Source: CAYQQQ01 sp964420125
GTDB taxonomy: Bacteria > Actinomycetota > Acidimicrobiia > Acidimicrobiales > Microtrichaceae
Direction: 5' to 3'
NCBI GenBank assembly: GCA_964420125.1
Contig: CAYQQQ010000033.1
Location: 1 to 39,665 of the forward strand
DNA length: 39,665 nucleotides
Positions 26,420 through 34,026 of this stretch are shown here, in pieces. The notes below the pieces were generated by a model. The model did not search any database. It was not told the DNA's origin and saw only the letters and a program-made list of their open reading frames with translations. A program made the translations under genes and the position numbers. Position 1 is the stretch's first letter. Each line of letters begins with the position of its first letter.

Positions 26420-28042
26420 ATGCACGACTCCGAGCTCCCCGACCCGCTGCTCGATGCCGCACCGCCCGAAGACGTGGTGGCGGATCCTGTCCGCCGCCGC
26501 TGGATCCTGGCAGCGATGCTCACGGCGCTGGTCGGGGTGGTGGCGTCGGTGTCAGGTCTCAACGTCGCCCAGCAGGACCTGGCCGCCGACCTCGGTGCCT
26601 CCCAGAGCGAGCTGCTGTGGATCATCAACGGCTACGTCGTGGCGTTGGCTGCGCTGCTGATGCCCATCGGGGCGATCGGTGACCGCTTCGGACGCAAGAA
26701 GGTCCTGATCACGGGCCTGGTGGTGTTCGTGGTGGCCAACACCGCGGCCGCCTTCTCCACCGAGGTCGGCCAGCTCATCGCGTCGAGGGTCGTCGCCGGC
26801 GTCGGCGCCGCCATGATCATGCCGGTGACCCTGTCCGTCATCACGTCGAGCTTCCCGGGCGAGGACCGGGACCGGGCCGTGGGCCTCTGGGCCGGCCTCG
26901 CCGGCGTCGGGGGGATCGTCGGTCTGCTGGTGTCGTCGTTCGTGGTCGACAAGAGCTCCTGGCCCTGGGTGTTCGTGCTGCCGATCGCCCTCAGCCTCGC
27001 AGCGCTCCCGATGACGGTCGCCGTGGTGCCCCACTCCCACGAGCACCACGGCGGGCGCTTCGACGCCGTCGGCTCGCTCCTGTCGGCCCTGGCAGTGGGC
27101 GGGATCGTGCTCGGCATCCACGAGGGCCCCGAGGTGGGCTGGGCGGCTCCCACCACCCTCTCCGGCCTCATGATCGGTGGCCTGGCGTTGCTGGCCTTCG
27201 TCCCCTGGGAGCTGCGGAACCCCCATCCGCTGATCCAGCTCCGAGTGTTCCGCCGCCGACCGTTGGCGGCCGGCTCGATGAGCCTGCTGCTGGTGTTCGC
27301 CGTGATGATGGCGGTGTTCCTGGTGCTCGTGCAGTTCCTGCAGGCTGTGCTCGGCTTCAGCGCCCTGCGGGCCTCGGTGGCCATGCTGCCGATGGCGGTG
27401 GTGATGATGCCCTTGTCCAGCGTCGCTCCGTTGCTGACCCGCCGTGTGGGTCTCCGGACGATGTTGGTGGTGGGGAGCCTGCTCATCGCCGGTGGTCTCG
27501 CCCTGATGGCATCGCTGGCCAGCGTCGACGGGGGCTACCTCTCCGTGCTGCCCGGGCTCCTCGTGCTCGGCGGCGGCATGGGCATGGTGATGACCCCCAG
27601 CACGGCGGCCATCACCGGATCGCTGCCGGCAGAGGAGCAGGGCGTCGCGTCCGCGCTCAACGACACGGTGCGAGAGCTGGGCGGGGCGCTCGGCATCGCA
27701 CTCATCGGCAGCGTGCTGAGCGCCAGCTACCGAGACGCCGTGGCGGGCGCCACCGGCGGGCTCGCCCCAGAAGCCGCCGTCGCGGTGCGGGAGGGCATCG
27801 GGGGAGCGGTGGCCGTGGCGGAGCAAGCCGGGTCCTCCGGCGCACCGATCCTGGCGGCGGCGCGGGAGGCCTTCGTGGACGGCTGGGGCAGCGCCATGTG
27901 GGTGAGCATGGGGCTCGCCCTGCTCGCCGCGGCGTTCGCGGCGGTCTGGACGCCACGCCACGTGGGAGCATCCGACGGCCCGTACCACGAGCCGCCCGGC
28001 GTGGGCGACGAGGCGACCGTGTCAGCCGGGTCGTCGAGGTAG
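26420..28042 (+). CDS. MFS multidrug exporter, DHA2 (14-span) family
   Basis: 540-residue proton-driven exporter. About fourteen hydrophobic segments; motif A GAIGDRFGRKKVL in the loop after span 2; motif C-like GLAGVGGIVGLLVS in span 5, typical of antiporters; and NDTVRELGGALGIALIGSVL near the C-terminal spans, common in the EmrB/QacA (DHA2) group. The start at ATG 26420 has GAGG upstream. Control is probably by the divergent TetR protein through the palindrome at 26355. The substrate cannot be told. Confidence 0.9.
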   Translation: MHDSELPDPLLDAAPPEDVVADPVRRRWILAAMLTALVGVVASVSGLNVAQQDLAADLGASQSELLWIINGYVVALAALLMPIGAIGDRFGRKKVLITGLVVFVVANTAAAFSTEVGQLIASRVVAGVGAAMIMPVTLSVITSSFPGEDRDRAVGLWAGLAGVGGIVGLLVSSFVVDKSSWPWVFVLPIALSLAALPMTVAVVPHSHEHHGGRFDAVGSLLSALAVGGIVLGIHEGPEVGWAAPTTLSGLMIGGLALLAFVPWELRNPHPLIQLRVFRRRPLAAGSMSLLLVFAVMMAVFLVLVQFLQAVLGFSALRASVAMLPMAVVMMPLSSVAPLLTRRVGLRTMLVVGSLLIAGGLALMASLASVDGGYLSVLPGLLVLGGGMGMVMTPSTAAITGSLPAEEQGVASALNDTVRELGGALGIALIGSVLSASYRDAVAGATGGLAPEAAVAVREGIGGAVAVAEQAGSSGAPILAAAREAFVDGWGSAMWVSMGLALLAAAFAAVWTPRHVGASDGPYHEPPGVGDEATVSAGSSR

Positions 28043-28059
28043 CCGGAGCTCTCCCGAGC

Positions 28060-28806
28060 TCACGAGCTCAGGCCCAGACGGTCCTCGACGTCCACCCACA
28101 GCTGGGTGAGCGCCTTGGCGGCAAGGTTGCGCGGCGAGGCCACCACCGCAGGGATCTGCTCCAAGCCCATCCGCTCGACCGATGACGACAGCGGGACCGC
28201 GGCGATCGAGAACCGCGGATCGCCCTTGACGCGCTCGAGCATCTGGCGGTGGAGCACCTTGCGCCGGTCCACCATCGACAGCACCGCCAGCACCGAGAGC
28301 CCCCGGTGGTGCTCCTCGACGAACTCGCTCACCTGATCCAGTCCCCGCAGCGACAGCGGCGCGGGGATCACCGGCACCACGACGAGGTCGGTGGCGGCGA
28401 ACACCGCCTCGGCCATCACCCCGAGGCCCGGCGCGCAGTCGAGGATGGCGATGTCGTAGTCCTCCGCCACCGGTCGGATCAGCTTGCGCACCGCCCGCTC
28501 CGGCCATCGACGAGCCGAGAGCACGGTGTCCACCACCCGGAAGCTGCGATCGGCCGGGACCACCCAGAGGTTCTCGTAGTCCGTCTCGCGCACGAAGGCC
28601 TGGAGGTCGCGCTTGCCGCCCAACATCCGGCTGGCGCCCCCCTTCACCTTCGCCTTCAGCCGGTAGCAGTGCGTCGCTGCGGCTTGCGGGTCGAGGTCCC
28701 ACAACAGCGTGCGGTACCCGGCCTGCGACGACAGCATCGCCAAGTTGACCGCCATCGCGGTCTTGCCCACACCACCCTTGGCTCCGGCGAGAGCGATCAC
28801 CCGCAT
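28060..28806 (-). CDS. ParA/MinD-type ATPase
   Basis: 248-residue deviant Walker ATPase. Seen: AGAKGGVGKTAMAVNLA (Walker A with the signature lysine), DLDPQAAATHCY (switch I region), AILDCAPGLG (Walker B) and a basic patch before the end. From ATG 28806 there is an AAAGGTG ribosome binding site. No parB, parS-like repeat or septum-site partner is adjacent, so this is an orphan: it could place a protein complex or act in a signalling pathway rather than in chromosome segregation. The TG-linked insertion CYRLKAKVKGGASRMLGGKR after the switch is basic. It converges with the MFS gene; only 17 bases separate the stops. Confidence 0.88.
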   Translation of the reverse strand: MRVIALAGAKGGVGKTAMAVNLAMLSSQAGYRTLLWDLDPQAAATHCYRLKAKVKGGASRMLGGKRDLQAFVRETDYENLWVVPADRSFRVVDTVLSARRWPERAVRKLIRPVAEDYDIAILDCAPGLGVMAEAVFAATDLVVVPVIPAPLSLRGLDQVSEFVEEHHRGLSVLAVLSMVDRRKVLHRQMLERVKGDPRFSIAAVPLSSSVERMGLEQIPAVVASPRNLAAKALTQLWVDVEDRLGLSS

Positions 28807-28931
28807 CGGCACACCTTTCGACGGTCCCATTCAAGTCCACCGTTCCGACCCCGGGTGGGGATGCACCACCGCAGGAACGCACCGGCGGGGAAAATGTGCG
28901 CCGCGGAGCGGTCGCGGTAGTTTGACCGGCG

Positions 28932-31202
28932 ATGAGCGCCACCGACACCGCCACCGAGGAGGCCGAGGCCGAGAAGGCTCCCGTGCCCGGCCCCAAGCGC
29001 CTCCAGCCGTACCAGATCTCCATCCTGATCGGCGTGCTGATCGCCGTCGTCACCGCCGGATCCGGTCTCATCTACGAGTTCGTCACCGGGTGGCACGACG
29101 AGTCACCGGTCTCACGCGCGGTGTTCGCCGGCATCCCCGACTGGATGCGGCTCGTGTTCTACACGGTGATCCCCGTGGTGCTGGTCTACGGCTCCTTCAT
29201 GTTCGCCCAGCGCATGAAGAACTGGCCCCGTGGTGGACCTGACCGTCGCGACCTCACCCCGCGCAACGCCAAGAAGCGCATGGAGAACCTGCGGGCAGGC
29301 CTCTACATGCAGACGCTGCTGCGCGACCCGGCGGCGGGCGTGATGCACTCGCTCATCTACTTCGGCTTCGTGGTGCTCCTGGCGGTGACCATGGTGCTGG
29401 AGATCAACCACCAGGCTCCCGAGAGCCTCAAGTTCCTCCACGGCGACGTCTACAAGGCCTACGCCTTCGTGGCCGACGCCGCCGGCGTGGTGTTCGTGGT
29501 GGGCGTGGTGTGGGCGATCGTGCGGCGCTACGTCCAGAAGCCCTACCGCATCCGCATCAAGACCAAGCCCGAGCACGCCCTGATCCTCGGGATCCTGCTG
29601 CTGATCGGGGTGAGCGGGTTCCTGGCCGAGGGTGCCCGGATCGCACTGGAGGGCCAGCCGAGCTACGAGAAGGCCGCCTTCGTCGGATGGGGTCTGTCCT
29701 ACGCCTTCGACGGCCTGAGCGACAGCGCGCTCGACGCGGTGCAGCTCGTGCTGTGGTCGATCCACGTGCTGAGCTTCGTGGCCTTCCTGCTGATCCTGCC
29801 GATCACGATGCTGCGGCACATCTTCACCTCTCCGCTCAACATGTACCTGAGCGACCGGGATCGCCCGAAGGGCGCCATGAAGGCCATGCCCAACCTCATG
29901 GAGACCGAGATGGAGAGCTTCGGCGCCTCGGTCGTGGAGGACTTCACCTGGAAGCAGCTGCTCGACACCGACGCCTGCACGATGTGCGGGCGCTGCACCG
30001 CCGTGTGCCCGGCCCACGCCACCGGCAAGCCGTTGGACCCCCGCGAGATCGTGCTCAAGACGGGTGAGGTGATGGACGCCACCGGCAGCCCGAAGGTGTC
30101 GCCGCCGCTGAGCGTGGATCCCGAGATCGTGATCAGCGCGGACTCGGTGTTCGAGCGGATCACACCCGAGGAGGTGTGGAGCTGCACCACCTGCAAGGCC
30201 TGCGACGAGAACTGCCCGGTGAACATCGAGATCCTCGACAAGATCCTCGACATGCGGCGCTACCTGTCGCTGATGGAGTCCAACTTCCCCACCGAGCTGG
30301 GCAGCGCCTACCGGGGGATGGAGAACTCCGGCAACCCGTGGGGGATGTCGCAGTCCGAGCGCGCCGACTGGGCCAAGGACCTCGACGGCATCGACATCAT
30401 CGACGGTGGCGACCCGTTCACCGCGGAGTTCCTCCTGTGGGTGGGCTGCGCCGGGTCCTTCGACGACAAGAACAAGAAGGTCACCCAGGCGATGGCCAAG
30501 CTGCTCCAGCGCGCCGAGGTGAGCTTCGCCATCCTGGGCCCCTCGGAGATGTGCACCGGCGACCCCGCCCGTCGCTCCGGCAACGAGTACATCTTCCAGA
30601 TGCTGGCCATGCAGAACATCGAGACGCTCGACGGCATGGGCGTGCGCAAGATCATCACCCAGTGCCCCCACTGCTTCAACACGCTGGGCAACGAGTACCC
30701 CCAGATGGGTGGCGACTACGAGGTGATCCACCACAGCCAGTTCCTGGAGATGCTCATCGAGACCGGCCGCCTCGACCTGGCGGGCGCCTCCCTCGACGAG
30801 CGGATCGTCTACCACGACTCCTGCTACCTGGGCCGCCACAACGACGTGTACATGGCGCCTCGCAAGGTGATCGGCTCCCTCGGCGGCGTCGAGGTGGTGG
30901 AGGCCACCCGCAACGGCACCAAGGGCATGTGCTGCGGTGCCGGCGGCGGGCGCATGTTCATGGAGGAGCACATCGGCAAGCAGGTGAACGTCGAGCGCTC
31001 CCAGGAGCTGCTTGCGACCGGAGCCACCCGCATCGCCACCGCCTGCCCGTTCTGCTACGTGATGATCGACGACGGGGTGAAGGCCCAGGGCGTCGAAGAG
31101 GACCAGGTGAAGGTGGGTGACCTGGCCATGCACCTGCTGGAGGCCATCGAGTCCGCCGCTCCGCTGGCGTCGGCGGGCACCGCCATCGACGCCGAGAGCT
31201 GA
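28932..31202 (+). CDS. EtfD-like membrane iron-sulfur electron-transfer protein
   Basis: 756-residue fusion protein. The first 310 residues have about six membrane spans resembling a nitrate-reductase gamma/HdrE-like heme-b domain. Two 4Fe-4S motifs follow: CTMCGRCTAVCPAH and CTTCKACDENCPVN. Then come two CCG-type cysteine-rich domains (one holding CPHCFNTLGNE; the other CCGAGGGRMFMEE and CPFCYVMIDDG) like HdrD/GlcF. This layout matches mycobacterial Rv0338c (EtfD), which passes electrons from ETF, fed by acyl-CoA dehydrogenases, to menaquinone. etfA/B are not in the window, so the partner is inferred. Start ATG 28932; no strong ribosome binding site. Family assignment is confident, substrate role less so. 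Confidence 0.87.
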   Translation: MSATDTATEEAEAEKAPVPGPKRLQPYQISILIGVLIAVVTAGSGLIYEFVTGWHDESPVSRAVFAGIPDWMRLVFYTVIPVVLVYGSFMFAQRMKNWPRGGPDRRDLTPRNAKKRMENLRAGLYMQTLLRDPAAGVMHSLIYFGFVVLLAVTMVLEINHQAPESLKFLHGDVYKAYAFVADAAGVVFVVGVVWAIVRRYVQKPYRIRIKTKPEHALILGILLLIGVSGFLAEGARIALEGQPSYEKAAFVGWGLSYAFDGLSDSALDAVQLVLWSIHVLSFVAFLLILPITMLRHIFTSPLNMYLSDRDRPKGAMKAMPNLMETEMESFGASVVEDFTWKQLLDTDACTMCGRCTAVCPAHATGKPLDPREIVLKTGEVMDATGSPKVSPPLSVDPEIVISADSVFERITPEEVWSCTTCKACDENCPVNIEILDKILDMRRYLSLMESNFPTELGSAYRGMENSGNPWGMSQSERADWAKDLDGIDIIDGGDPFTAEFLLWVGCAGSFDDKNKKVTQAMAKLLQRAEVSFAILGPSEMCTGDPARRSGNEYIFQMLAMQNIETLDGMGVRKIITQCPHCFNTLGNEYPQMGGDYEVIHHSQFLEMLIETGRLDLAGASLDERIVYHDSCYLGRHNDVYMAPRKVIGSLGGVEVVEATRNGTKGMCCGAGGGRMFMEEHIGKQVNVERSQELLATGATRIATACPFCYVMIDDGVKAQGVEEDQVKVGDLAMHLLEAIESAAPLASAGTAIDAES

Positions 31203-31257
31203 CCCTGCCGCCAGACCGGCGAGCCGAGCGGGGTGCCGGCGTGGCACCCTGGGTGCC

Positions 31258-31863
31258 ATCGAGCTGACCCAGTTCACCAACCTGCTCGGCGCCGTCGGCC
31301 TGGGCGCGGCGTCAGGGCTGAACGCCTGGATCCCGCTGTTCCTGCTCGGCCTCGCCCAGCGCCTCGGTGTGGTGGAGCTCGAGGGCTCCTACACGGAGCT
31401 GGGCTCCACCCCGGTGCTGATCGTGCTCGGCGTGCTCTTCGCGCTCGACCTCGTCGGCGACAAGGTGCCGGCGCTGGACTCGGCCCTCCACGCCGTCGGC
31501 CTGGTCGTCGCCCCGATCTCAGGCGCCATCGTGTTCGGCGCTCAGGCCAGCCTGCTCAGCGACAGCCACCCGTGGCTCGCCGCGCTGACGGGTGCCGCCC
31601 TGGGCGGCACGGTGCAGGCCGCCCGCAGCGCCGCCCGACCCGCGGTGACCGCCACCACCGGAGGGATCGGCAACCCGGTGGTGTCTCTGATCGAGGACGT
31701 GGTGTCCGCCGTGCTCACTCTGCTGGCCATCGTGGTGCCGGTGCTGGCGTTCCTCGTACTCGTCGCCGTGGCGGTGTGGACGATGCTGCGGTGGCGGCGG
31801 TGGCGACAGCGACGAGCGGCGCGGCTCAGCGTTGGAAGTTCTTCCAGTACTGGCTCGGGGTAG
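31258..31863 (+). CDS. DUF4126-like integral membrane protein (start uncertain)
   Basis: About 200-residue membrane protein with five hydrophobic segments, opening ELTQFTNLLGAVGLGAASGLNAWIPLFLLGLAQR and ending in a basic tail RWRRWRQRRAAR. The pattern is that of the DUF4126 family, function unknown. Problem: the reading frame has no ATG, GTG or TTG between 31117 (an ATG deep inside the preceding gene, 86 bases of overlap) and the codons around 31369, which would remove the first span. The coordinate given assumes initiation at an ATC at 31258. Alternatives are the 31117 ATG or a sequence error. The 3' end overlaps the convergent dcd gene by 38 bases. Confidence 0.6.
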   Translation: MELTQFTNLLGAVGLGAASGLNAWIPLFLLGLAQRLGVVELEGSYTELGSTPVLIVLGVLFALDLVGDKVPALDSALHAVGLVVAPISGAIVFGAQASLLSDSHPWLAALTGAALGGTVQAARSAARPAVTATTGGIGNPVVSLIEDVVSAVLTLLAIVVPVLAFLVLVAVAVWTMLRWRRWRQRRAARLSVGSSSSTGSG

Positions 31864-32392
31864 GGCCCTCCTGGCCGGCGTACTTGGAGCCCAGCGAGCC
31901 GGAGCCGTAGGGGAACTCCGCCGGGCTGTCCATGCGCAGGAAGCTGATCTGGCCGATCTTCATGCCCGGGTACAGGGTGATCGGCAGGGTCGCGACGTTG
32001 GACAGCTCGAGGGTGAGGTAGCCCTCGAACCCTGCGTCGACGAACCCGGCGGTGGTGTGGATCAGCAGCCCGAGCCGGCCGAGGCTGGACTTCCCCTCGA
32101 TCCTGCCCACGATGTCGTCGGGCAGCGCCACCCGCTCGGCGGTGGATCCCAACACGAACTCGCCCGGATGGAGGATGAAGGGCTCGTCATCGGTGGCCTT
32201 GACGAGCTCGGTGAGATCGGACAGGTCCTGCTTCACGTCGATGACCGCACGGGTGTGGCTGCGGAACACCAGGAACCGGTCGTCCAGACGCACGTCCAGC
32301 GAGCTCGGCTGGACCATGTCGGCATCGAAGGGGTCCACGACGATGCGGCCGGCAGCGATCTCGGCGCGGATGGTGCGGTCGGACAGGATCAC
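31826..32392 (-). CDS. dcd: dCTP deaminase (possibly bifunctional with dUTPase)
   Basis: 188-residue trimeric nucleotide enzyme giving dUTP from dCTP; in many actinobacteria the same protein also acts as a dUTPase to give dUMP for thymidylate synthesis. The core GKSSLGRLGLLIHTTAGFVD and GFEGYLTLELSN contains the catalytic serine/arginine/glutamate region of Dcd. It starts at the GTG at 32392 (VILSDRTIRAEI, as in typical Dcd) with AGGGTG upstream. It overlaps the end of the DUF4126-like gene by 38 bases, antisense. Bifunctionality is inferred from taxon, not from a diagnostic residue. Confidence 0.92.
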   Translation of the reverse strand: MILSDRTIRAEIAAGRIVVDPFDADMVQPSSLDVRLDDRFLVFRSHTRAVIDVKQDLSDLTELVKATDDEPFILHPGEFVLGSTAERVALPDDIVGRIEGKSSLGRLGLLIHTTAGFVDAGFEGYLTLELSNVATLPITLYPGMKIGQISFLRMDSPAEFPYGSGSLGSKYAGQEGPTPSQYWKNFQR

Positions 32393-32431
32393 GGCGCACA
32401 CCCTACCGGCCGCCGCTGGCATCGGCCTGTC

Positions 32432-32459
32432 CCCGAACGCCGGGAGTGCGGCGTTCGGG
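32432..32459 (-). terminator. Hairpin terminator after the MazEF-like pair
   Basis: Perfect 11-base stem (CCCGAACGCCG and its complement) with a 6-base loop, starting six bases after the toxin stop codon on the minus strand. No T-run follows, as is common for terminators in high-GC actinobacteria. It also separates the pair from dcd, which lies 40 bases further along. Confidence 0.65.
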
Positions 32460-32465
32460 ACGGCG

Positions 32466-32807
32466 TCAGGGCAGATCCAGGATCACAGCGATCGTCTCGC
32501 GGACCTGGGTCAACGCGATCGCTCCCACGTTGCCTCGAATCTCGACGATACGGCCCAGTGAGACCGCTCGCATGTGCTGGCACTGCGCCGCAGACGGGAC
32601 CACAAGGCCGTTGGCGGGGTCGGGTTCGATGACGACCTCGGAGTGAAAGGAGCGAATCGTGCTGGTCAACGGCACGACCTGGATGACCGATGGCGCTGCA
32701 TCCAGGATTCGCTGTGCCGTCACGACCACCGCAGGACGACGCATCCCGGCTTCCCGTCCTTCGGGGGCACCGAGCTCGATCTCGACGACATCACCCGAGC
32801 TCGGCAT
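32466..32807 (-). CDS. MazF/PemK-like toxin
   Basis: 113-residue toxin of the MazF/PemK fold. The start GDVVEIELGAPEGREAGMRRPAVVV has the usual strand and the RRPAVVV motif (MazF R25-like position), then VVPLTSTIR and a closing IALTQVRETIAVILDLP. The family cleaves mRNA at short recognition sequences. It begins at ATG 32807 inside the last codons of the antitoxin gene (17-base overlap), with weak ribosome binding of its own, so translation is coupled. A hairpin terminator follows. The partner is the 64-residue protein upstream. Confidence 0.85.
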   Translation of the reverse strand: MPSSGDVVEIELGAPEGREAGMRRPAVVVTAQRILDAAPSVIQVVPLTSTIRSFHSEVVIEPDPANGLVVPSAAQCQHMRAVSLGRIVEIRGNVGAIALTQVRETIAVILDLP

Positions 32808-32985
32808 CGAGCCAGTCGGTCTCGTCGTCTCGAAGCGGCGCCGCCAGGTCCGCGCCGACGCGGGTCTGCCGGAGCGCACGGACGGCAATCGCCACGGTGT
32901 GGCCGACTGTGGTGTCCATCTCCGAAGCCAGCCGCTTGAGCTCATCGTGGGTCGTCGCGTCGATCCTCACGCTCGTGCTCTGCAT
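32791..32985 (-). CDS. Ribbon-helix-helix antitoxin partner of the MazF-like toxin
   Basis: 64-residue protein: a beta-strand QSTSVRIDATTHDEL, a helix KRLASEMDTTVGHTVAIAVRAL and an acidic tail DDETDWLDAELG that would contact the toxin. This is the RHH antitoxin layout (MazE/VapB-like). The ATG at 32985 is only seven bases after a TATGCT -10 box, so the transcript may be leaderless. The 10-bp palindrome at 32998-33007 is its likely operator. Confidence 0.78.
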   Translation of the reverse strand: MQSTSVRIDATTHDELKRLASEMDTTVGHTVAIAVRALRQTRVGADLAAPLRDDETDWLDAELG

Positions 32986-32992
32986 GCAGGTC

Positions 32993-33007
32993 AGCATACA
33001 CATGTGT
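32993..33007 (-). promoter_or_regulatory. Promoter -10 box and palindromic operator of the MazEF-like pair
   Basis: On the minus strand the -10-like TATGCT (32993-32998) is followed by only seven bases to the ATG, and a perfect palindrome ACACATGTGT (32998-33007) overlaps its upstream edge. No convincing -35 box was found. The arrangement suits autorepression by an RHH antitoxin. Confidence 0.5.
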
Positions 33008-33053
33008 GGTGTTGGCAGTGCCCAGGTTCGGCATGGAGGCTTGGAATCGGTGC

Positions 33054-33368
33054 TCATGGTTCGATCGCGGCCAGGTCGTCCGGGGTAGTCCACTCGCCGA
33101 GGAGTCTCACGTCGAGGACGGCGCCCGCAAGCTTCTCGGGGAAGACCGCCAGGACGTGGTCGACGCCGGTGGCGGACGGAGAGCGGACGGCCTGGAAGCC
33201 ATGTTCGTGCGCGGCCTCTCCGATCTCCTGGGTGAACCGTTGGTCCTGCTGGACGAGGTCGGGCGGTGCGATCCCGAGCGTGTTCAGCGTCGAGGTGTCT
33301 GCCCGAGCGCCCGGGGATCGAGCGACGGCAATCTCGACGGTCGGGCGTCCCCGCTTCGACTTGGCCAT
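33054..33368 (-). CDS. Short RES-domain-like protein, probably N-terminally truncated
   Basis: 104-residue protein. Residues 30 to 95 (STLNTLGIAPPDLVQQ, TQEIGEAAHEHGFQAVRSPS, VLAVFPEKL) resemble the C-terminal half of RES-domain NAD+ phosphorylase toxins; the N-terminal half with the catalytic arginines is missing, and the first 25 residues (AKSKRGRPTVEIAVARSP) have no RES match that I recognise. Full RES toxins are about 150-220 residues. The ATG at 33368 has GGAG six bases upstream, and an inverted repeat (TGCTGG-N8-CCAGCA, 33384-33403) lies before it, so it may still be expressed. No DUF2384/Xre antitoxin is adjacent. Confidence 0.55.
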   Translation of the reverse strand: MAKSKRGRPTVEIAVARSPGARADTSTLNTLGIAPPDLVQQDQRFTQEIGEAAHEHGFQAVRSPSATGVDHVLAVFPEKLAGAVLDVRLLGEWTTPDDLAAIEP

Positions 33369-33383
33369 GGCGTCTCCGTTCGA

Positions 33384-33403
33384 TGCTGGCAGTGTCACCA
33401 GCA
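33384..33403. promoter_or_regulatory. Inverted repeat upstream of the RES-like gene
   Basis: TGCTGG-N8-CCAGCA, perfectly complementary arms 15 bases before the ATG. Its position suits an operator; no regulator is identified. Confidence 0.4.
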
Positions 33404-33465
33404 CGAACGCGCCACGAACCCGAAAATTCCCGAACTCAACGATTTCTCGACGAAACAGCCTGACA

Positions 33466-33600
33466 AGACACGAGGAGATCGTCGACGATCTCTCGGAGCT
33501 GACGCCCGAGCACGTCCGGGCCGCCATCGAGTTCGCGGCACAACGCGAACGCCAACTCGCCACCTCGTGAAGGATCTGTTCGAGCCGAACCCGTCGGCTA
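33466..33600 (+). pseudogene. Decayed DUF433/DUF5615 toxin-antitoxin module
   Basis: On the plus strand, 33472-33570 encodes EEIVDDLSELTPEHVRAAIEFAA and a short tail up to TGA: the typical C-terminus of a DUF433 antitoxin with its N-terminal part lost. The stop overlaps a GTG as GTGA, and the next codons read VKDLFEPN, corresponding to the start of a DUF5615 PIN-like toxin (compare MKVLLDEN in the intact copy). The toxin remnant ends after about ten codons at the edge of the intact, oppositely oriented pair. Upstream of 33466 there is no recognisable DUF433 core. The 3'-fragment, its overlap geometry and the matching toxin start argue strongly for a relic. Confidence 0.65.
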
Positions 33601-34026
33601 CCAGTACGGCGGTGGATCCTGTGATGGATCAATCGTCTCGTGACGCCGTCGAGTCGGGTTGATCCCGCTGATCTTCACGAGCCGTTGCCCCTCGACGGCG
33701 GCGAGCTCCTCGACGATCTGAGGCATGGCGACTACGACCGATGCCACCGTGGCGCCGAGTCCTCGAAGCCCGTCGCCTTGGCGGAACCTGACGTGATGCA
33801 TACCGGAGGTCTTGATCAGACGGCATTCGTCGGGGTCGCTCAGCTGGTTCGAGTCCTTGGTGACCAGGAGTTCGTATCCGGCGTTGGCTGCATCGGGGAG
33901 CAGGAACCGGTCCTTCTTGCCCTTCCAGCCGAGTCGGTCGACGTGCTCGATCGGGTGTCCCAGCAGGACGCGACTGAGCAGGTCCAACGTCTGGATCGGC
34001 ACGTTCTCGTCGAGCAGGACCTTCAC
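33598..34026 (-). CDS. DUF5615 PIN-like toxin
   Basis: 142-residue protein beginning MKVLLDENVP, with the acidic Asp6-Glu7-Asn8 site, and LLVTKDSNQLSDPDEC around residue 54-70 (Lys57-Asp58), the two conserved acidic sites of the DUF5615 PIN-like family, predicted RNases. The start is GTG 34026, which overlaps the antitoxin stop as GTGA. The C-terminal 40 residues are longer than average for this family. It is encoded directly after its DUF433 partner, the commonest pairing for this toxin. Confidence 0.82.
   Translation of the reverse strand: MKVLLDENVPIQTLDLLSRVLLGHPIEHVDRLGWKGKKDRFLLPDAANAGYELLVTKDSNQLSDPDECRLIKTSGMHHVRFRQGDGLRGLGATVASVVVAMPQIVEELAAVEGQRLVKISGINPTRRRHETIDPSQDPPPYW

Noticed and set aside
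28046..28069. Three GAGCTC copies between the MFS and ParA genes as a bidirectional terminator
   Set aside because: GAGCTC is self-complementary; the resulting stem is only six bases with a four-base loop and no T-run. Too weak to call.
29112..31280. A long minus-strand open frame of over 700 codons
   Set aside because: It lies fully antisense to the EtfD-like gene, whose motifs are clear; the translation is His/Val/Leu-rich without recognisable motifs.
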